Shown: positions 44,829-56,476 of the stretch, piece after piece
How the letters are laid out: every line of letters starts with the position of its first letter
Position numbering within the stretch: the first letter of the stretch is position 1
Source: Beta vulgaris subsp. vulgaris
Lineage: Eukaryota; Streptophyta; Magnoliopsida; Caryophyllales; Amaranthaceae
Length of the DNA stretch: 64,000 nt
Direction of reading: 5' to 3'
Assembly (NCBI RefSeq): GCF_026745355.1
Contig: NC_079205.1
Coordinates: 35,387,660-35,451,659, forward strand
The notes under the pieces: generated by a model
Database searches by the model: none
What the model was told of the DNA's origin: nothing
Seen by the model: only the letters and a program-made list of their open reading frames with translations
Translations under genes and position numbers: made by a program

Positions 44829-45425
44829 CTATCCAGTGTGGGTAATGAGTCTCTCGATTGAACTTGGACTTAAATAATTTCTGAACTTTTTGGTCGACGG
44901 CCTGAATACTGGCCGGGCCAAGGTTTGACTAGGATCTATATTCAGTTTATGAACAACCACTTCAGGATCCATTCCCGCCATTTCTTCAACATTGTATGCA
45001 AAAACATCTTCGAATTTCTTCAACAGTACAACTAGCCCGTCCTTTAATCTTGGATCTTGAACAAACCCAACTTTCAGTGTCCTTTCGGGACGTTTATCAT
45101 CCAAACAAATTTCCACAAGCGCTTCCACGGGCTCTGGACGTTCAACTTGCCCGTCCTTTAATCTTGGATGTAGAACAGACCCAACTTTCAGCGTCCTTTC
45201 GGGACGTTTATCATTCAAACAAATTTCCACAAGCGTTTCCACGGGCTCTAACGAAGGTGCTTCTTTTTTTATAGTCATGTATTTTCTTTTCTTGCTCAGC
45301 AAGAGGCTGGACGGTTTGCTTGTTGGAGGAACCTGCGTCGGAGGTCTTTCCACCACGACCTCAGAGCGTCCACTTGACCTTTTACAAACTCGGCCGCCTG
45401 GCCTTCAACAGTTATCTTGGGCTGT
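44829..45425 (-). pseudogene. Tat pol: protease-RT linker with an internal tandem duplication
   Basis: The frame 45356-44829 reads KRPERTLKVG twice and then FEDVFAYNVEEMAGMDPE and VVVHKLNIDP, the standard approach to RT in Tat elements. Upstream, ITVEGQAAEFVKGQVDAL can be read to about 45425, where homology ends abruptly. Protease, gag and 5' LTR are absent. The frame then loses homology near 44880, before the RT N-terminus resumes. Confidence 0.82.
45039..45250. repeat. ~114-bp tandem duplication within Tat coding sequence
   Basis: GTCCTTTAATCTTGGAT opens both copies (about 45039 and 45153). Both continue CCAACTTTCAG, GTCCTTTCGGGACG and TTATCAT to CCACGGGCTCT. In protein terms a segment of about 38 residues, including EICL-N/D-DKRPERTLKVG, is repeated in frame. 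Confidence 0.88.
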
Positions 45426-46640
45426 TATGATAAATAAACAAGAATATTTCAGTAATCATTTCGGCAGCAATTCAGCTAAGTTAATTATTACTAAAATATT
45501 GATTGACTGAAAACGGCCTAAGGAATTTTTGAAAATTTTTCACATTATTCAATAATTGAAATAAATAAAGGACATTTGTGCAAAATCCTTGTGTCCTAGA
45601 ATTCAACTACAAAGTGATTCATTTAAGGAGATATTATGTTAAAGTGGCCTCGAGTCACTTCCATTGTCCCCATCGAGGGTGGACGCTCCTCACAGAACCC
45701 GTCGTAGTAGCTTGCGGATGCAGGTTTTACACCCTTAATTATTTAATTTGTCATTCTAATATTTTGACCCTTGCCAATAGACAGAGGTATCAGACCTAAT
45801 AAGAAAATGGTTAAAAAGAGTGCACGTGTATGGATCGATAAACTACCAAGCACACGTAATTTTAACATAAGCATGCTATATACAACAATTAAATTGCGAA
45901 TAGCCATGATTAACTTTTTATTATATTATATATACCTATGGAACGGAAAAGAGCACATTGCTCAGGTTTAAACATCTTACACCTTAAGTGGACGTATAGT
46001 CCCAGTGAAGTCGTCAGCCGGTGCTATCCAATTTTTTACTCTTAACGATCTGAATCCCACAAAAGTCTCTCATTGAACTATGAGTTTTTTAGAAAACTTT
46101 GAAGTCGCCACCCTATTAATATTTGAATAGGGACAAATTTTTTGAATAAATCATTTTAAAATTAATTTCAAGAAATATCATTTAAAACAATGATGACTTC
46201 ATACGGATAAGGCTTTTTGAAAATTGGTCTTTCATACCATGAGATAGGGTTTGGGGTTTAGGTTAAGAGGTGCGAACATGTGAAACTCATCTCCTCTTAC
46301 ATTCTACAGAACGAGCTCTTACCAAATCCGTTATTTTCCATTTTAAAGTAATCATAGCTATTAAAAAAAAAATTCACATAGTTTGCACATGTACACGTCA
46401 ACCACGTTTTTTAGTTTTTCATAGGACCAATATATCATTTGAACATGGTAGGTTTGAGCACTGAAGTTTCACTATGTACCAATCATTGCAGGATTGAAAT
46501 CCACTCATGGATCAAAACCATCGTAGTTCGATTTTCTCACCCTAAATGGCCAATTCCATCAAGGAAAAAAAGGAAATAAATAAGGAAAATAGATTATGAT
46601 TAACTTACCTTTCGAATTAAACAAATCTATTAGACATGAG
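45426..46640 (-). mobile_element. Ogre/Tat-like leader fragment with primer-binding site
   Basis: No coding frame. On the minus strand TGGCGACTTC (46110-46101) has the form of the Arg-tRNA-type primer site used by many Tat/Ogre elements and is followed by AAAGTTTTCTAAAAAACTC. Immediately beyond it lies a perfect 7-bp stem CCCTATT/AATAGGG (46111-46132). The 3' LTR at 36.8 kb does not match the sequence to its right, so this fragment is not shown to belong to the pol at 42-45 kb. Confidence 0.5.
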
Positions 46641-47116
46641 GTAATCACTCCAATTAGTGACTAAAATGGAATTAAAATAACCAACTTAATTAGTGACTAA
46701 AAGGAGGATTAAGATAATCACCTTAATTAGTGATTAAAAAGTAAGGAAAGATAATCATCTCAATTAGTGATTAAAAATGGCAATTAGGAAATAATCACCC
46801 TAATTAGTGATTATTCAAGGCTTAGGATAATCACCCTAATTAGTGATTAAATATGATGAAAGGTTAAGACAACCACCCTAATTAGTGATTAATCAAGGTT
46901 TAAGATAATCACCCTAATTAGTGATAAAACTTAAAGGAAGGTTAAGGCAATCACCCTAATTAGTGATTAACCAAGGTTTAAGACAATCACCCTAATTATT
47001 GATTAAATATGATGAAATGTTAAGATAATTACTGTAATTAGTGATTAATCAAGGTTTAAGATAATAATCCTAATTAGTGATTAAATATGAAGAAAGTAGT
47101 CACCTTAACTAGTGAT
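46641..47116. repeat. array of 13 short inverted repeats (hairpins), ~38-bp period
   Basis: The unit AATCACCCTAATTAGTGATT contains a 6-bp stem AATCAC/GTGATT around CCTAATTA. It recurs at about 46642, 46677, 46716, 46753, 46791, 46829, 46871, 46908, 46949, 46985, 47026, 47063 and 47097. The intervening 15-22 bp alternate between CAAGGTTTAAGA-type and ATGATGAAAGGTTAAGA-type spacers, so the true period may be a dimer of about 76 bp. It lies to the right of the primer site, where an LTR would be expected. Confidence 0.85.
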
Positions 47117-47306
47117 TAAACTTAAGATCTTTTAAGAGAGGTCTTAAAAAATAAGAGTTGCTACCTAATTGAAGGCTTTTGAATGGATGAGAAATAATCT
47201 TAACTAAATATTATTAAGTCATTTTTTGCAAGATGGTCCATTTGAAATGGAATTTGGAAATTATGTTTGCTAATCAGAATTTGTCCATTTAAAGTGAGAC
47301 CTGTTA
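47117..47306. other. short AT-rich spacer before the LTR
   Basis: No feature is recognised. The five bases beside the LTR are TGTTA. Confidence 0.4.
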
Positions 47307-50154
47307 TGTAACACCAAAACCTCTAATAAAGTGTTATTAAGTTAATTAATCGATTATTAGCAGCAGAACCTAGATAGTCAGTGCGTTACTACCGTACTTT
47401 CCATTAGGAAAATACAAGGCAACATAAATTCATGAACTTAAACATGTTATAACATGAAATATAATATGGATCCAACATTAGTCTTAATTAATAGAAACTT
47501 AGTTACTAATCAGAGTTTTGACATTAACTTTCATTAAAACCATGACAGTCTACATAATCTAGATATTATATAAATCCTCACTGCTACGCCATCCCGTTAT
47601 CACCATCTGTACCTAAAATATAAAACAAAATCATCGTGAGCTGAGGCTCAGTAACATACTACTCTAACATCGTAAATTGGTTTCAACTCATTTTATTTAT
47701 AAACACGGAAGAGAGAATAAGTAAAAAATATCACACAAACATATCATATTATGTTACATTATCTTCTTTATCATTTTCATCATCATAATTCATATTATTT
47801 GCTAACTTGGCTCGTACAACAGAAGGGACGTCTCCCCTGAACGTAGTAACATGGTAAACGGGAGGCAGCCACCCGAGTACAAAAGCCCTCATTAAACGGG
47901 AGGTGGCGTTAATGCCCAGAATATAGAAATGTGCGGTTTCACCCGAGGACAATAGCCCTAACTAATTGTACATGCACGACCCCGGATAACGGGATTCTTG
48001 CCAAGAACCATCTTTCACTTGAATTTATCATGTTTCATTTCTTTTAAGAATATCCACATCATCATGAATAATAATATTCTTTCATTTCATCCATAACATC
48101 ATCATCATCATTTCATAGCATCATATCATCATAACCATCATAAAACTTTTCATTTCCCGCAATCCATATATAAAACATAATATTAATCATGATCTTAAAA
48201 CATACTTCGAAGGAGAATGCGGGTGTTAGCAGTAGACGTTACCTGAATTCCTGCTTATCAACCTTGATAGCCGGGGGAGGCTTGTAATATCCTTTATCTT
48301 CTTTAATCTAATCAAGAATAGTTTTATTAATGAACTTTTTGTTTTTTAGCTTCTAAGCCTAAATATTAGTTAGCGGTTATTAAGGTCATAGTGTTCATTA
48401 TAACATCATAAAGGTCTTAATAAAGGTCATTATTAACTTAGTCGTTAATAGCTTCTTAAGGTGGCTCTTAAACAACTAATTAGGTGAAATAACTCCTTTA
48501 GTTATACTTTAGAAATTATCGAAACATTAAAGTTATACTATTACATATTATATAACCATTTGAAAGCATAAAAATGATAGGAGTTCGTAGTTAATCATTA
48601 ATTAGTCATCCAATCTTAAATTAATTAAGTTTAAAACTATGATAGAACGGTTAATATTATTTTAATATTATTGAATCTCATAAAACTAGTAAGTCAAGTT
48701 ATCTTGTTATGATAAGTAAACTTAAGTATTAGGGAAGTAATAATAACTTAAACACAAATTACAAGTAACAAGCTTATTGGATTAGTTTTCATTAGTTTTA
48801 GTTAACTCAATCAACTTAGTCATTAGGAATTATAGCCCAAACATAGTTTTAGGAAATAAGTTAGGTGGTTTAATTAAACTAACCAAATCAGCCTTTTAAT
48901 AAAAACATAACAAGTCCAATCATCCTTTTAGCCCAACAACAAAACAATTCATATTTATAAAACCTAGTTTCAAGTTCTAAGTAAATGGTATTTGGCCCAA
49001 AACAAATATTAACTAGCAAGGGAATTAAACTTAGGCTTAGAATTAGTAAATAGAAAATCAGAATTTCTTTGAAAGAAAAACAGACGATGTCGTTACCTCT
49101 GCTACTAGAGCAGGGACGACGAAGATCGAGGCGGGAGTGCTGCTCTGGCGAACGGCGGCGAGAAGCAACGGCGACGAGCAATGCGACGGCGCGGCAGCAG
49201 GAGAATGAGGGTCGGAGGTCGTCGGTGCTGCGCGGTACAACAACACGCGAAGAAGAGGAGCATGAGAGAGTAAAGCGCAAGGAAAATGGAGAAGACGCGA
49301 GTTGCAGGTGCGGCGGAGCTCCGGCGACCGTGCAGGTGTGACGATGGTGACGCGCGAGGTGGCAGGAGTCTGTCCTACCGTCCGCAAGCCGGCGGTAGCC
49401 GGTGGTGGTGATGTTTGAACCCCGAAACAGAGGAGAAAGAGGGAAAGAAAATGGGTTTTCTTTTTGGGTTCCTTTGGGTCACATCTTCCGGCGAATTGTG
49501 AATGAAAAATCTGGTTATTTCGTAGGTGGTGGTGAGGTGAGAGATGAGAGGATGAAAAATGTTGAATTGTTGTGATCTTGGTGATGAATTTCTTGGCCAT
49601 CTATAGGGAGATTAAGAACACTAAATTAGTGGTTGGGAGGAAGAAAATTGAAGTAAATATTCTGATTTTTCACTTGAGGAAGCTAAGAAGATGGATTGGT
49701 GACAGGTTTTTGGCAGACGAAAAGAATGGAGGTTGGTGGAATGTGTGCCAAGTACCCATGGATGAGTGAGGAAGAAGGCAATAGTAATGGAGTAGTTGAC
49801 CATAGAAGCTTTTTCTCTTTTTCCTTTTTATTTTGGTAACCCAAAAATCAGAAAATTACTCTACTTTTCACTCTACTTCACGTGGCTTTGTAAACTTTGG
49901 TGAAATGTGGATATTTTGTGCTTTAGTGATTTAACAACAAAACTAACATTCTTGATTAAGTCATGAAATCATAAAATATAAATTATCGTCACATAGATAT
50001 TAACATTTTTAAGTTGGTAAACTTTATGTTGTAATTCTATAATATTTTTATTATATTTTGCTTAATTAGCGAAACGATAAAATAAAATATATTTAAACTA
50101 CTCACAAAAATTAATTATTTACTTTCAACACGTTTAAGTTCTCAGGATATTACA
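47307..50154 (-). mobile_element. 3' LTR of a minus-strand chromovirus
   Basis: The 2848-bp LTR starts (minus strand) TGTAATATCCTGAG and ends GGTGTTACA. It is the inverted counterpart of the solo LTR at 9867-12703, sharing the TATA region, the GC-rich leader (here about 49080-49420), the 70-bp doublet and the ends. It directly follows the polypurine tract at 50156-50170. ORFs on both strands in the GC-rich part are compositional. Confidence 0.92.
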
Positions 50155-50155
50155 T

Positions 50156-50170
50156 CTTTACCCCCCTTAG
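50156..50170 (-). promoter_or_regulatory. polypurine tract of the minus-strand chromovirus
   Basis: The minus strand reads CTAAGGGGGGTAAAGA and then the LTR start TGTAATATCC. Confidence 0.85.
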
Positions 50171-51701
50171 AAAAAGTTTCATCCTCGAAACTTACATAGC
50201 ATTGTCAAATGGATAGCATCATGCATTCATAAACTTCAACATTCGTACATAAGATTTCAGAATCACGTCATTAAACACATCAAAGTCATCTATTCAAACA
50301 AGTGAGGGTATTTTGTTCTCATCTATTCCTCTACTTCCCAAGTGGCTTGCGATGACGTGTGATTAGCCCATAAAATCTTAACCATAGGAATTACTTTGTT
50401 TCTAAGTTGTTTTTCCCTACAATCGAGAATTTCAATCGGTTTCTCTTCGTAAGTGAAATCCTTCCTTAGTTGCAAAGGTCTGTCTGATCACATGGCTAGG
50501 GTCTGGTATATACTTCGCAACATCGACACGTGGAAAACATTATGAACTTTATCCAAGTCGTCGGAATGCCAAGCGATAAGCTACTTCGTTGACTCGTCCA
50601 AAATCTCATATGGACCAATGTACCTCGGACTTAGCTTACCAGTTTGACCAAATCTCATAATACCCTTAGTAGGGAAATTTTCAAGAAAACATGATCGCCT
50701 ACTTCGAAATCTAACGGTCTCCTTCGACGGTCCGCATAGCTCTTTTGTCTATTGTGTGCAGCTTTCATTATGGCTTGAATTAAACGTACTTTTTCTGTTG
50801 TTTCTTGTATCAAGCCAGGTCCAATCACTCGTGCTTCATCAATGTCACTCCAACACAGGGGTATTCTACATCTTCTTCCATAAAGTGCTTCATATGGTGC
50901 CATTTGGATGCTAGCTTGATAGCTATTGTTGTAAGAAAATCAACCAATGGCAAGTATTTCTCCCAACTTCCTTGAAAATCCAGAATACATGCTCTCAACA
51001 TATCTTCAAGAGTCTGAATGGTCCTTTCTGTTTGACCATCTGTTGCTGGATGGAAAGATGTACTAAAATCTAGTCTCATACCAAGTGCCTTTTGCAATTC
51101 TTTCCAAAACTTTGCTTGGAATATCGAATCACGATCTAACACAATAGAATTTAGCACTCCATGTAATCTGATAATTATGCTCACATATAACTCAGATAGC
51201 TTATCCAAACTCCAATTATTTCTAATGGCAAAGAAATGTACGGATTTTGTCAATCTATCCACAATGACTCAAATAGAATTCATTCCTCGAAATTAAATCC
51301 CACTTCCATGCAGGTACATCTAATGGTTGCAACAATCCTGTAGGTCTATGATGTTCGATCTTTATCCTTTAACAAGTTAAACATCTCGACACAAATCCTA
51401 TAACTTCTTGTTTCATATTACTCCATCAAAAAGTCTGCTTTAAATCCTTGTACAACTTGTTTCCTCCAGGGTGAACAGAAAAAGGATTGTTGTGAGCTTC
51501 TTCCGGGATTCTCTTTTTCAATGCTTCAGTATAAGTAACACATATTCTACCTTGAAATTTCAACGTGCCATCATCTTGGATCACAAATCCCGATGATTTT
51601 CCCTTTTTCACATCACTCTTTATCTTTTGCAACTCCAGGTCTCCATTTTGTGCGTCTTTTATTTCGTCCAACAATGTCGGCCTCAACTCCAATGCATACA
51701 A
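50171..51701 (-). pseudogene. chromovirus integrase and chromodomain, broken
   Basis: On the minus strand, the integrase zinc finger has VHPGGNKLYKDLKQTF and SRCLTC (51701-51380). The core has MDRLTKSVHFFAIRNNW, NSIVLDRDSIF and SFHPATDGQTERTIQTLEDM, with catalytic Asp and Glu present (51262-50825). Then come MAPYEALYGRRCRIPLCW and FEVGDHVFLK (50903-50655). A chromodomain-like tail IPMVKILWANHTSSQATWE follows in broken frames (about 50400-50330). Stops and shifts between blocks make it inactive. The layout parallels the plus-strand chromovirus at 29.5-30.9 kb. Confidence 0.88.
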
Positions 51702-52990
51702 TTGTGCTTCTATTTTCGGCTACCTAATCTCCACTGTCATCTTCACCAAATCATCATTGATTTCTTTCGGCAAGGTTAAGGTTATATTTAGGTAGGATTT
51801 TCGGCTTAGAGCATCAGCTACAACATTAGCTTTGCCAGGGTGATACAGGATATCAACATCATAATCTTTGATGAGTTGAAGCCATCTACGTTGCCTCAGG
51901 CATAATTATTTTTGGTTAAAAATGTATCTAAGGCTTTTGTGGTTGGTGAAGATTTTACATGGAACACCATATAGATAGTGTCTCCATATTTTGAGAGCAA
52001 ACACAACTGTGGCTAGTTCAAGGTCATGAGTTGGGTAGTTTTGTTCATGATGTTTGAGTTGACGAAGAATAGCTATAACTTTATCATTTTGCATCAACAC
52101 ACACCCTAATCCATGCTTGGAGGCATCAATGTACACAACAAATCCATCAGTACCAGAAGGGAGAGTAAGAACAAGAGTAGTGGTAAGACGCTTCTTCAAC
52201 TCCTGAAAAGCTGGCTCACATTCATCACTCCATACAAACTTAACCGTCTTCTTCACTAATCGAGTTATATGCATGGCTATCCTAGAGAAATCTCGGACAA
52301 ATCTTCTATAATATCCAGCTAAACCCATAAAACTCCGAACTTTAGGAACATCAGTGGGTGTGGGTCTAGGCCATTCCATGATAACTTTTATCTTTTCTGG
52401 ATCAACAGAGACTCCAGTATCTGAAATGATGTGCCCTAGAAAGGCATCTTCTTTCAACCAGAACTCACATTTCTTCAACTTTGCATACAACTTCCTTTTT
52501 CTCAACACTTCCAAAGCCTTTCTCTATTGTTCTCCATGCTCAATTGAGTTTCTTGAAAACACCAAAATGTCATCATAAATACAACCACAAACTTATCAAG
52601 GTATGACTTAAATACTCGGTTCAGCAAATCCATGAAAACAACAGGGGCATTGGTTAAACCAAATGGCATTACTGTAAATTCATAATGACCATATCAGGTC
52701 CTGAAAGCAGTTTTTGACATATCTTCTGGCTTAATACGGAGTTGATGATAACCAGATCTCAAATATATCTTGGAGAAGATGGTTGCTCCTCGAAGTTGAT
52801 CAAAGCGGTCATCAATATGGGGCAATGGATATTTATTCTTGATGGTGATCTTGTTTAACTCCCGATAATCAATACATAGCCTCATGCTTCCATCTTTCTT
52901 CTTGACAAACAGAACTGGTGCACCCTATGGTGATACACTAGGTCGAATATACCCCTTCTCGAGTAATTCATCTAGTTGTTTTTTCGATTC
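51702..52990 (-). pseudogene. chromovirus reverse transcriptase and RNase H, broken
   Basis: RT shows [20 protein letters not shown] and [20 protein letters not shown] (52885-52694). A one-base loss just before the catalytic DD (about 52570) puts DDILVF-type residues out of frame. The connection follows with [20 protein letters not shown] and [12 protein letters not shown]. RNase H shows [33 protein letters not shown] and [14 protein letters not shown] (to about 51906). The frame 52514-51906 is open for 202 codons, so decay is moderate. Confidence 0.88.
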
Positions 52991-53757
52991 TTGTAACTCA
53001 ACAACTGTCATTCGATAAGGTGCCTTGGAAATAGGAGCAGATCCGGGACACAAGGTCAATGCTGTAATCTATTTCTCTTTCTGGAGGCATGCCAGGTATC
53101 TTTTCAGGAAATACATCAGGGTACTCACAAACTATGGGAATATCGGATAATAAAGGTCCGGGTTTGGTTAGGTCTACCACATTACAGAGGTATCCATGAT
53201 GACCCTTTGAAAGTAACTTAAAGCCTTTCAAGGATGAGATGATTTCAGGTTTGGGTTCGACTTTTCCTGTTCGATAAGAAACCTTACACCCATCTGACTT
53301 CCTGAGGGTTATTTCATGGTTAAAGCAATTTATGTCGGCTTTGTACTTTGACAACCAATTTATTCCCAATATCACATTAAAGTCGGTTAATTCAAATTAA
53401 ACGAGGTCCACTTGATATTCACAACCTCCTATAAGGATAGGACATTTTCTATGCATGACATCACATAAGATGGATTCACCATTAGGGATGGTGACATACA
53501 TTGTAGAGAATTCAGAGCATGGTTTTGCATTCAAGCTTCTAGAAAATGTAGTAGATATAAACGAATGGGAAGCTCCAGAATCGAAAAGAACATAAGCAGG
53601 TATAGAGTTACAGGAAAGGTACCAGTAATGACAGTATCATCTGCTTCCACTTCTTCACGCTGCATCATAAAGACTCTTCCAGCCTGCGGAGGTCCACATG
53701 GAGGGTTCTTGTTCGCATTGCTTGCGTTCCCATCATAACCAGGGTTGTTATAGCCCC
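52991..53757 (-). pseudogene. chromovirus gag C-terminus, protease and RT linker
   Basis: On the minus strand, gag-end fragments NPGYDGNASNANKNPPCGPP (53757-53690) precede a protease with LFDSGAS (about 53590-53570). ILGINWLSKYKADINC and the linker EYPDVFPEKIPGMPPERE (53375-52998) follow. The rest of gag, the leader and the 5' LTR are missing: hAT-like sequence begins at about 53757. Confidence 0.82.
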
Positions 53758-54935
53758 GTTCCTGACATTTTATGGGCCCTAGGCGAAGTGTGAAAAATGG
53801 GTCCCCTTACCGTTTCTATGATTTGAATAACATTCAATAATGGACCAAAAAAGTTTTTATTTAGCATAACAAGTCTTAATACATAAAAGAACTGTTAAAA
53901 AATATAAAAAAGCTATCGCTTTCTTCAAAATCATAAGCGGCTTCTTCGAGCATTTTGAGATGCAAAGTCATTTATAATTACATCAAGGTCAATGTTTTCT
54001 AGCATATCCTTCTCAATCGATAATGTTGTCAAACCGTTCAACCTCTCTTGCGCCATTGATGATCTCAAATAGGTCTTTATTGACTTCAGTTTTGAAAAGC
54101 TTCTTTCGGCCAATGCTATGGTCACAGGCACTGTTTATAAAACTCTGTAAGCAAATGCTACATTCGGATAACAATCTGCTGATTTGACATACTTAAGAAT
54201 TTCAATAGCAGACATTGATTCATTTGGCAAAGAGAATTGTAAGACTTCTAATTCGTAGAACAAACCATCTTGATCAACATCCGATAATAAATTGCCATGA
54301 GAAAAGGTAGAGTAAAACTTTTGACAACATTCTTTCAACTCATTTTCATCAAGTGATTTTAACTTTTGTGAATTACATAAAAATCCAAAAATACTTTCAA
54401 ATGTCTCAACTCCTCAAATCTGTTTTTCAAAAACGATTTTGTCATATCAACAACAATAAGAAAATAGTTGACTCTAAATGATTCTTCAGGTGACTGACTT
54501 TCTTGATCCTCATTGTTCTCTCCAAAATGTTTTTTTTTTTTCTAATGACACGACGCTTTGTTGGAAAGACAAGTTCAACATTCATTTCAAATGCAATACT
54601 TTTTGCAAAATTTATACTTTTTACAAAGCCTTCATCTCGATACTTTTCAAAATATGAAAACACATCTTCTAATTACTTTATGGTAGAGTCAATGCACATA
54701 GACTTAGACTGCAACTTCTTGCTAACCATATTAATAGCAAACAAAATGTCATACCAAAAAACAATTGAAAGTAAAAATTCAAAAGTTTCTAGTGCATTAA
54801 TCAAACTTTCTGCTTCACTCTTCGTCTTTGCATCATTGTCACAAGATTCATACAATTCTGACAAAGCTAATCTTATTTGGGGACATTGAAATCTCGTAGC
54901 TCTGACACACTTAATTCGACTCTCCTAACGTGTAT
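53758..54935 (-). pseudogene. hAT-family transposase remnant (ZMYM1/TTF-type)
   Basis: Minus-strand blocks in order: ESRIKCVRATRFQCPQIRL with a stop at the preceding Trp position (about 54930-54870); FEFLLSIVFWYDILFAINMV and SKKLQSKSMCID (54864-54673); FPTKRRVIRKK (54663-54442); QKFYSTFSHGNLLSDVDQDG (54338-54135); and the C-terminal hAT dimerisation motif LAERSFSKLKSIKTYLRSSM, then ERLNGLTTLSIE (54131-53931). The N-terminal zinc finger is missing. The left terminus, with GACATTTTATGGGCCCTAGG (about 53765-53785), resembles hAT ends. No target duplication is visible because unlike elements flank the two sides. Confidence 0.82.
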
Positions 54936-56476
54936 TAGAAAAATATTTCATGCAATTCCGATGCTAAGTTTTTTGAAGATGAAGAACCCTTGAGCGAAAT
55001 GTTGCCATCTAAAATTCCTTCAACGGGGAAAAGGGGTACAAATCAAAATGGTGACATTTCATCATCTTCAAGCTCTAGCGAGTCAACCACCACTGACATG
55101 CAACAACAAAAATGCAAGGAAAAGGTAAAAGAAGAAGTTGTTGCTCAACCCCTTAAAGTAATGAAGAATGCAGTAACGACTCCAGTTTTGCGATACATTC
55201 CTAAATCACGTCCTAAGGAAGGGGAGTCACCTTTGGTAGTGTCAGGTCATGAAAGTAGAGCTAAAGGAAGAAAAAGGAGTAGATGAGACTAGTCTTTAGT
55301 GTTTAAAGCAAGAAGTGGTTGTTCCTTTGCCTAGACCCAACCACAATCAAATTGTTAAGCCTCTGACATCAGAATTTGTTGATCAGTCTAGAAGTTTGAC
55401 CCAAACGCTTATAAGCTCTTGGCGAAGTCTGGTTATGACTTCGAAAATCTAGCGTCCATGGGAAATATTATTGAGGTTGAGCCTCACGGAATTAGTGACA
55501 CACAAAAGAAATTACAACAGTATGGCGTTGAGGTACGTCAGACTAAAGTATGGTTGGGATTTGAAGCTCCAACACCCATCAAAATTTCTGCACGGCGTAG
55601 AGGGACAACCTCTTCTTCGCTGTACATTAATGTGGAGGAAGTCGAAGAAAATGAGGGTGAAGAAAGTGTGACACAGCCAAAAAAATTAATCTTTGATCGA
55701 CTACAGTCGCCTGTCGTAAAGAATCATACATCGGTTATCGACAAACATGGTGGAAACGAGTTGAATGAAGATGTGAAACCAAAAACGCAATCATCCTTGC
55801 AAAATTTTCGATTCTCTAAGAAGAAAGCATCTGTCTTTAAACGTCTGGCGCATCGACCTCAATTGATAAAAAACAAAGACGGTCGGTACCAAGACGCGTC
55901 ACAAGAGGGAAAGATGAAGTCAAAGGCGATGACGCGCCTCAAAGTGTTATTCCATCTTGCATGAGGCGTACACAGGTGGTAGACATCATTGAACATACAT
56001 CTTTGAAAGCCAAAGGTCGTGTCATAGTGTTAACAAACCAAAGGAGTTCGCCTAGTCAAGAAAAAGAAAAGGATGTTGAATTTGCTTCTTCAAACCATAT
56101 CACGGGGCATGAGGCTCCTGAAAGTGACAAGGAGATGGAAACAGATAAGGCTCCTAAAACTCTTGAAGATGGGGGGCAAGCCATCGTTGATGAGTTAAAA
56201 GAGTTAAACCTTGGAACTCAAGAAGAGCCATGCCCTGTCTACGTCAGCGCTTTTCTGACCCAACAGGAAGAACAAAAATATTCCAAGTTACTCTCTGACT
56301 GCAAAGACGTATTTGCATGGAGCTATAAGGAGATGTCAGGACTCGACCCAGAATTTGTTGTCCATTGTTTAGCCATCAAAAAGGGTGTCAGTCCAAAGAA
56401 GCATTCCCGGAGAGGTTTCAGGCCAGAATTAATTCCTGAAATTGAGGCAGAAGTAAACAAGCTCATTGATGCATGA
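54936..56476 (+). pseudogene. Tat/Ogre-like pol: region between protease and RT
   Basis: Frames give TTPVLRYIPKSRPKEGESPL (54990-55286), then KLLAKSGYDFENLASMG, IKISARRRGT and FRFSKKKASVFKRLAHRP (55419-55964). EDGGQAIVDELKELNLGTQE, DCKDVFAWSYKEMSGLDPEF and PELIPEIEAEVNKLIDA (55961-56476) follow. This repetitive, basic linker leading to RT is characteristic of Ogre-like Tat elements. The frame ends at TGA where a Gly codon would be expected. Gag and protease are absent upstream, cut off at the hAT remnant. Confidence 0.85.

Noticed and set aside
46641..47116. Possible CRISPR array
   Set aside because: The period of ~38 bp with a 20-bp palindromic unit superficially resembles one, but spacers are not unique (two alternating types), repeats are degenerate, no cas genes exist, and the context is a plant genome.
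48888..49600. 130-180-codon ORFs with Ser/Pro/Arg-rich content
   Set aside because: These lie in the same LTR leader composition in the inverted copy, with no domain and no conservation of the frame with the solo LTR.
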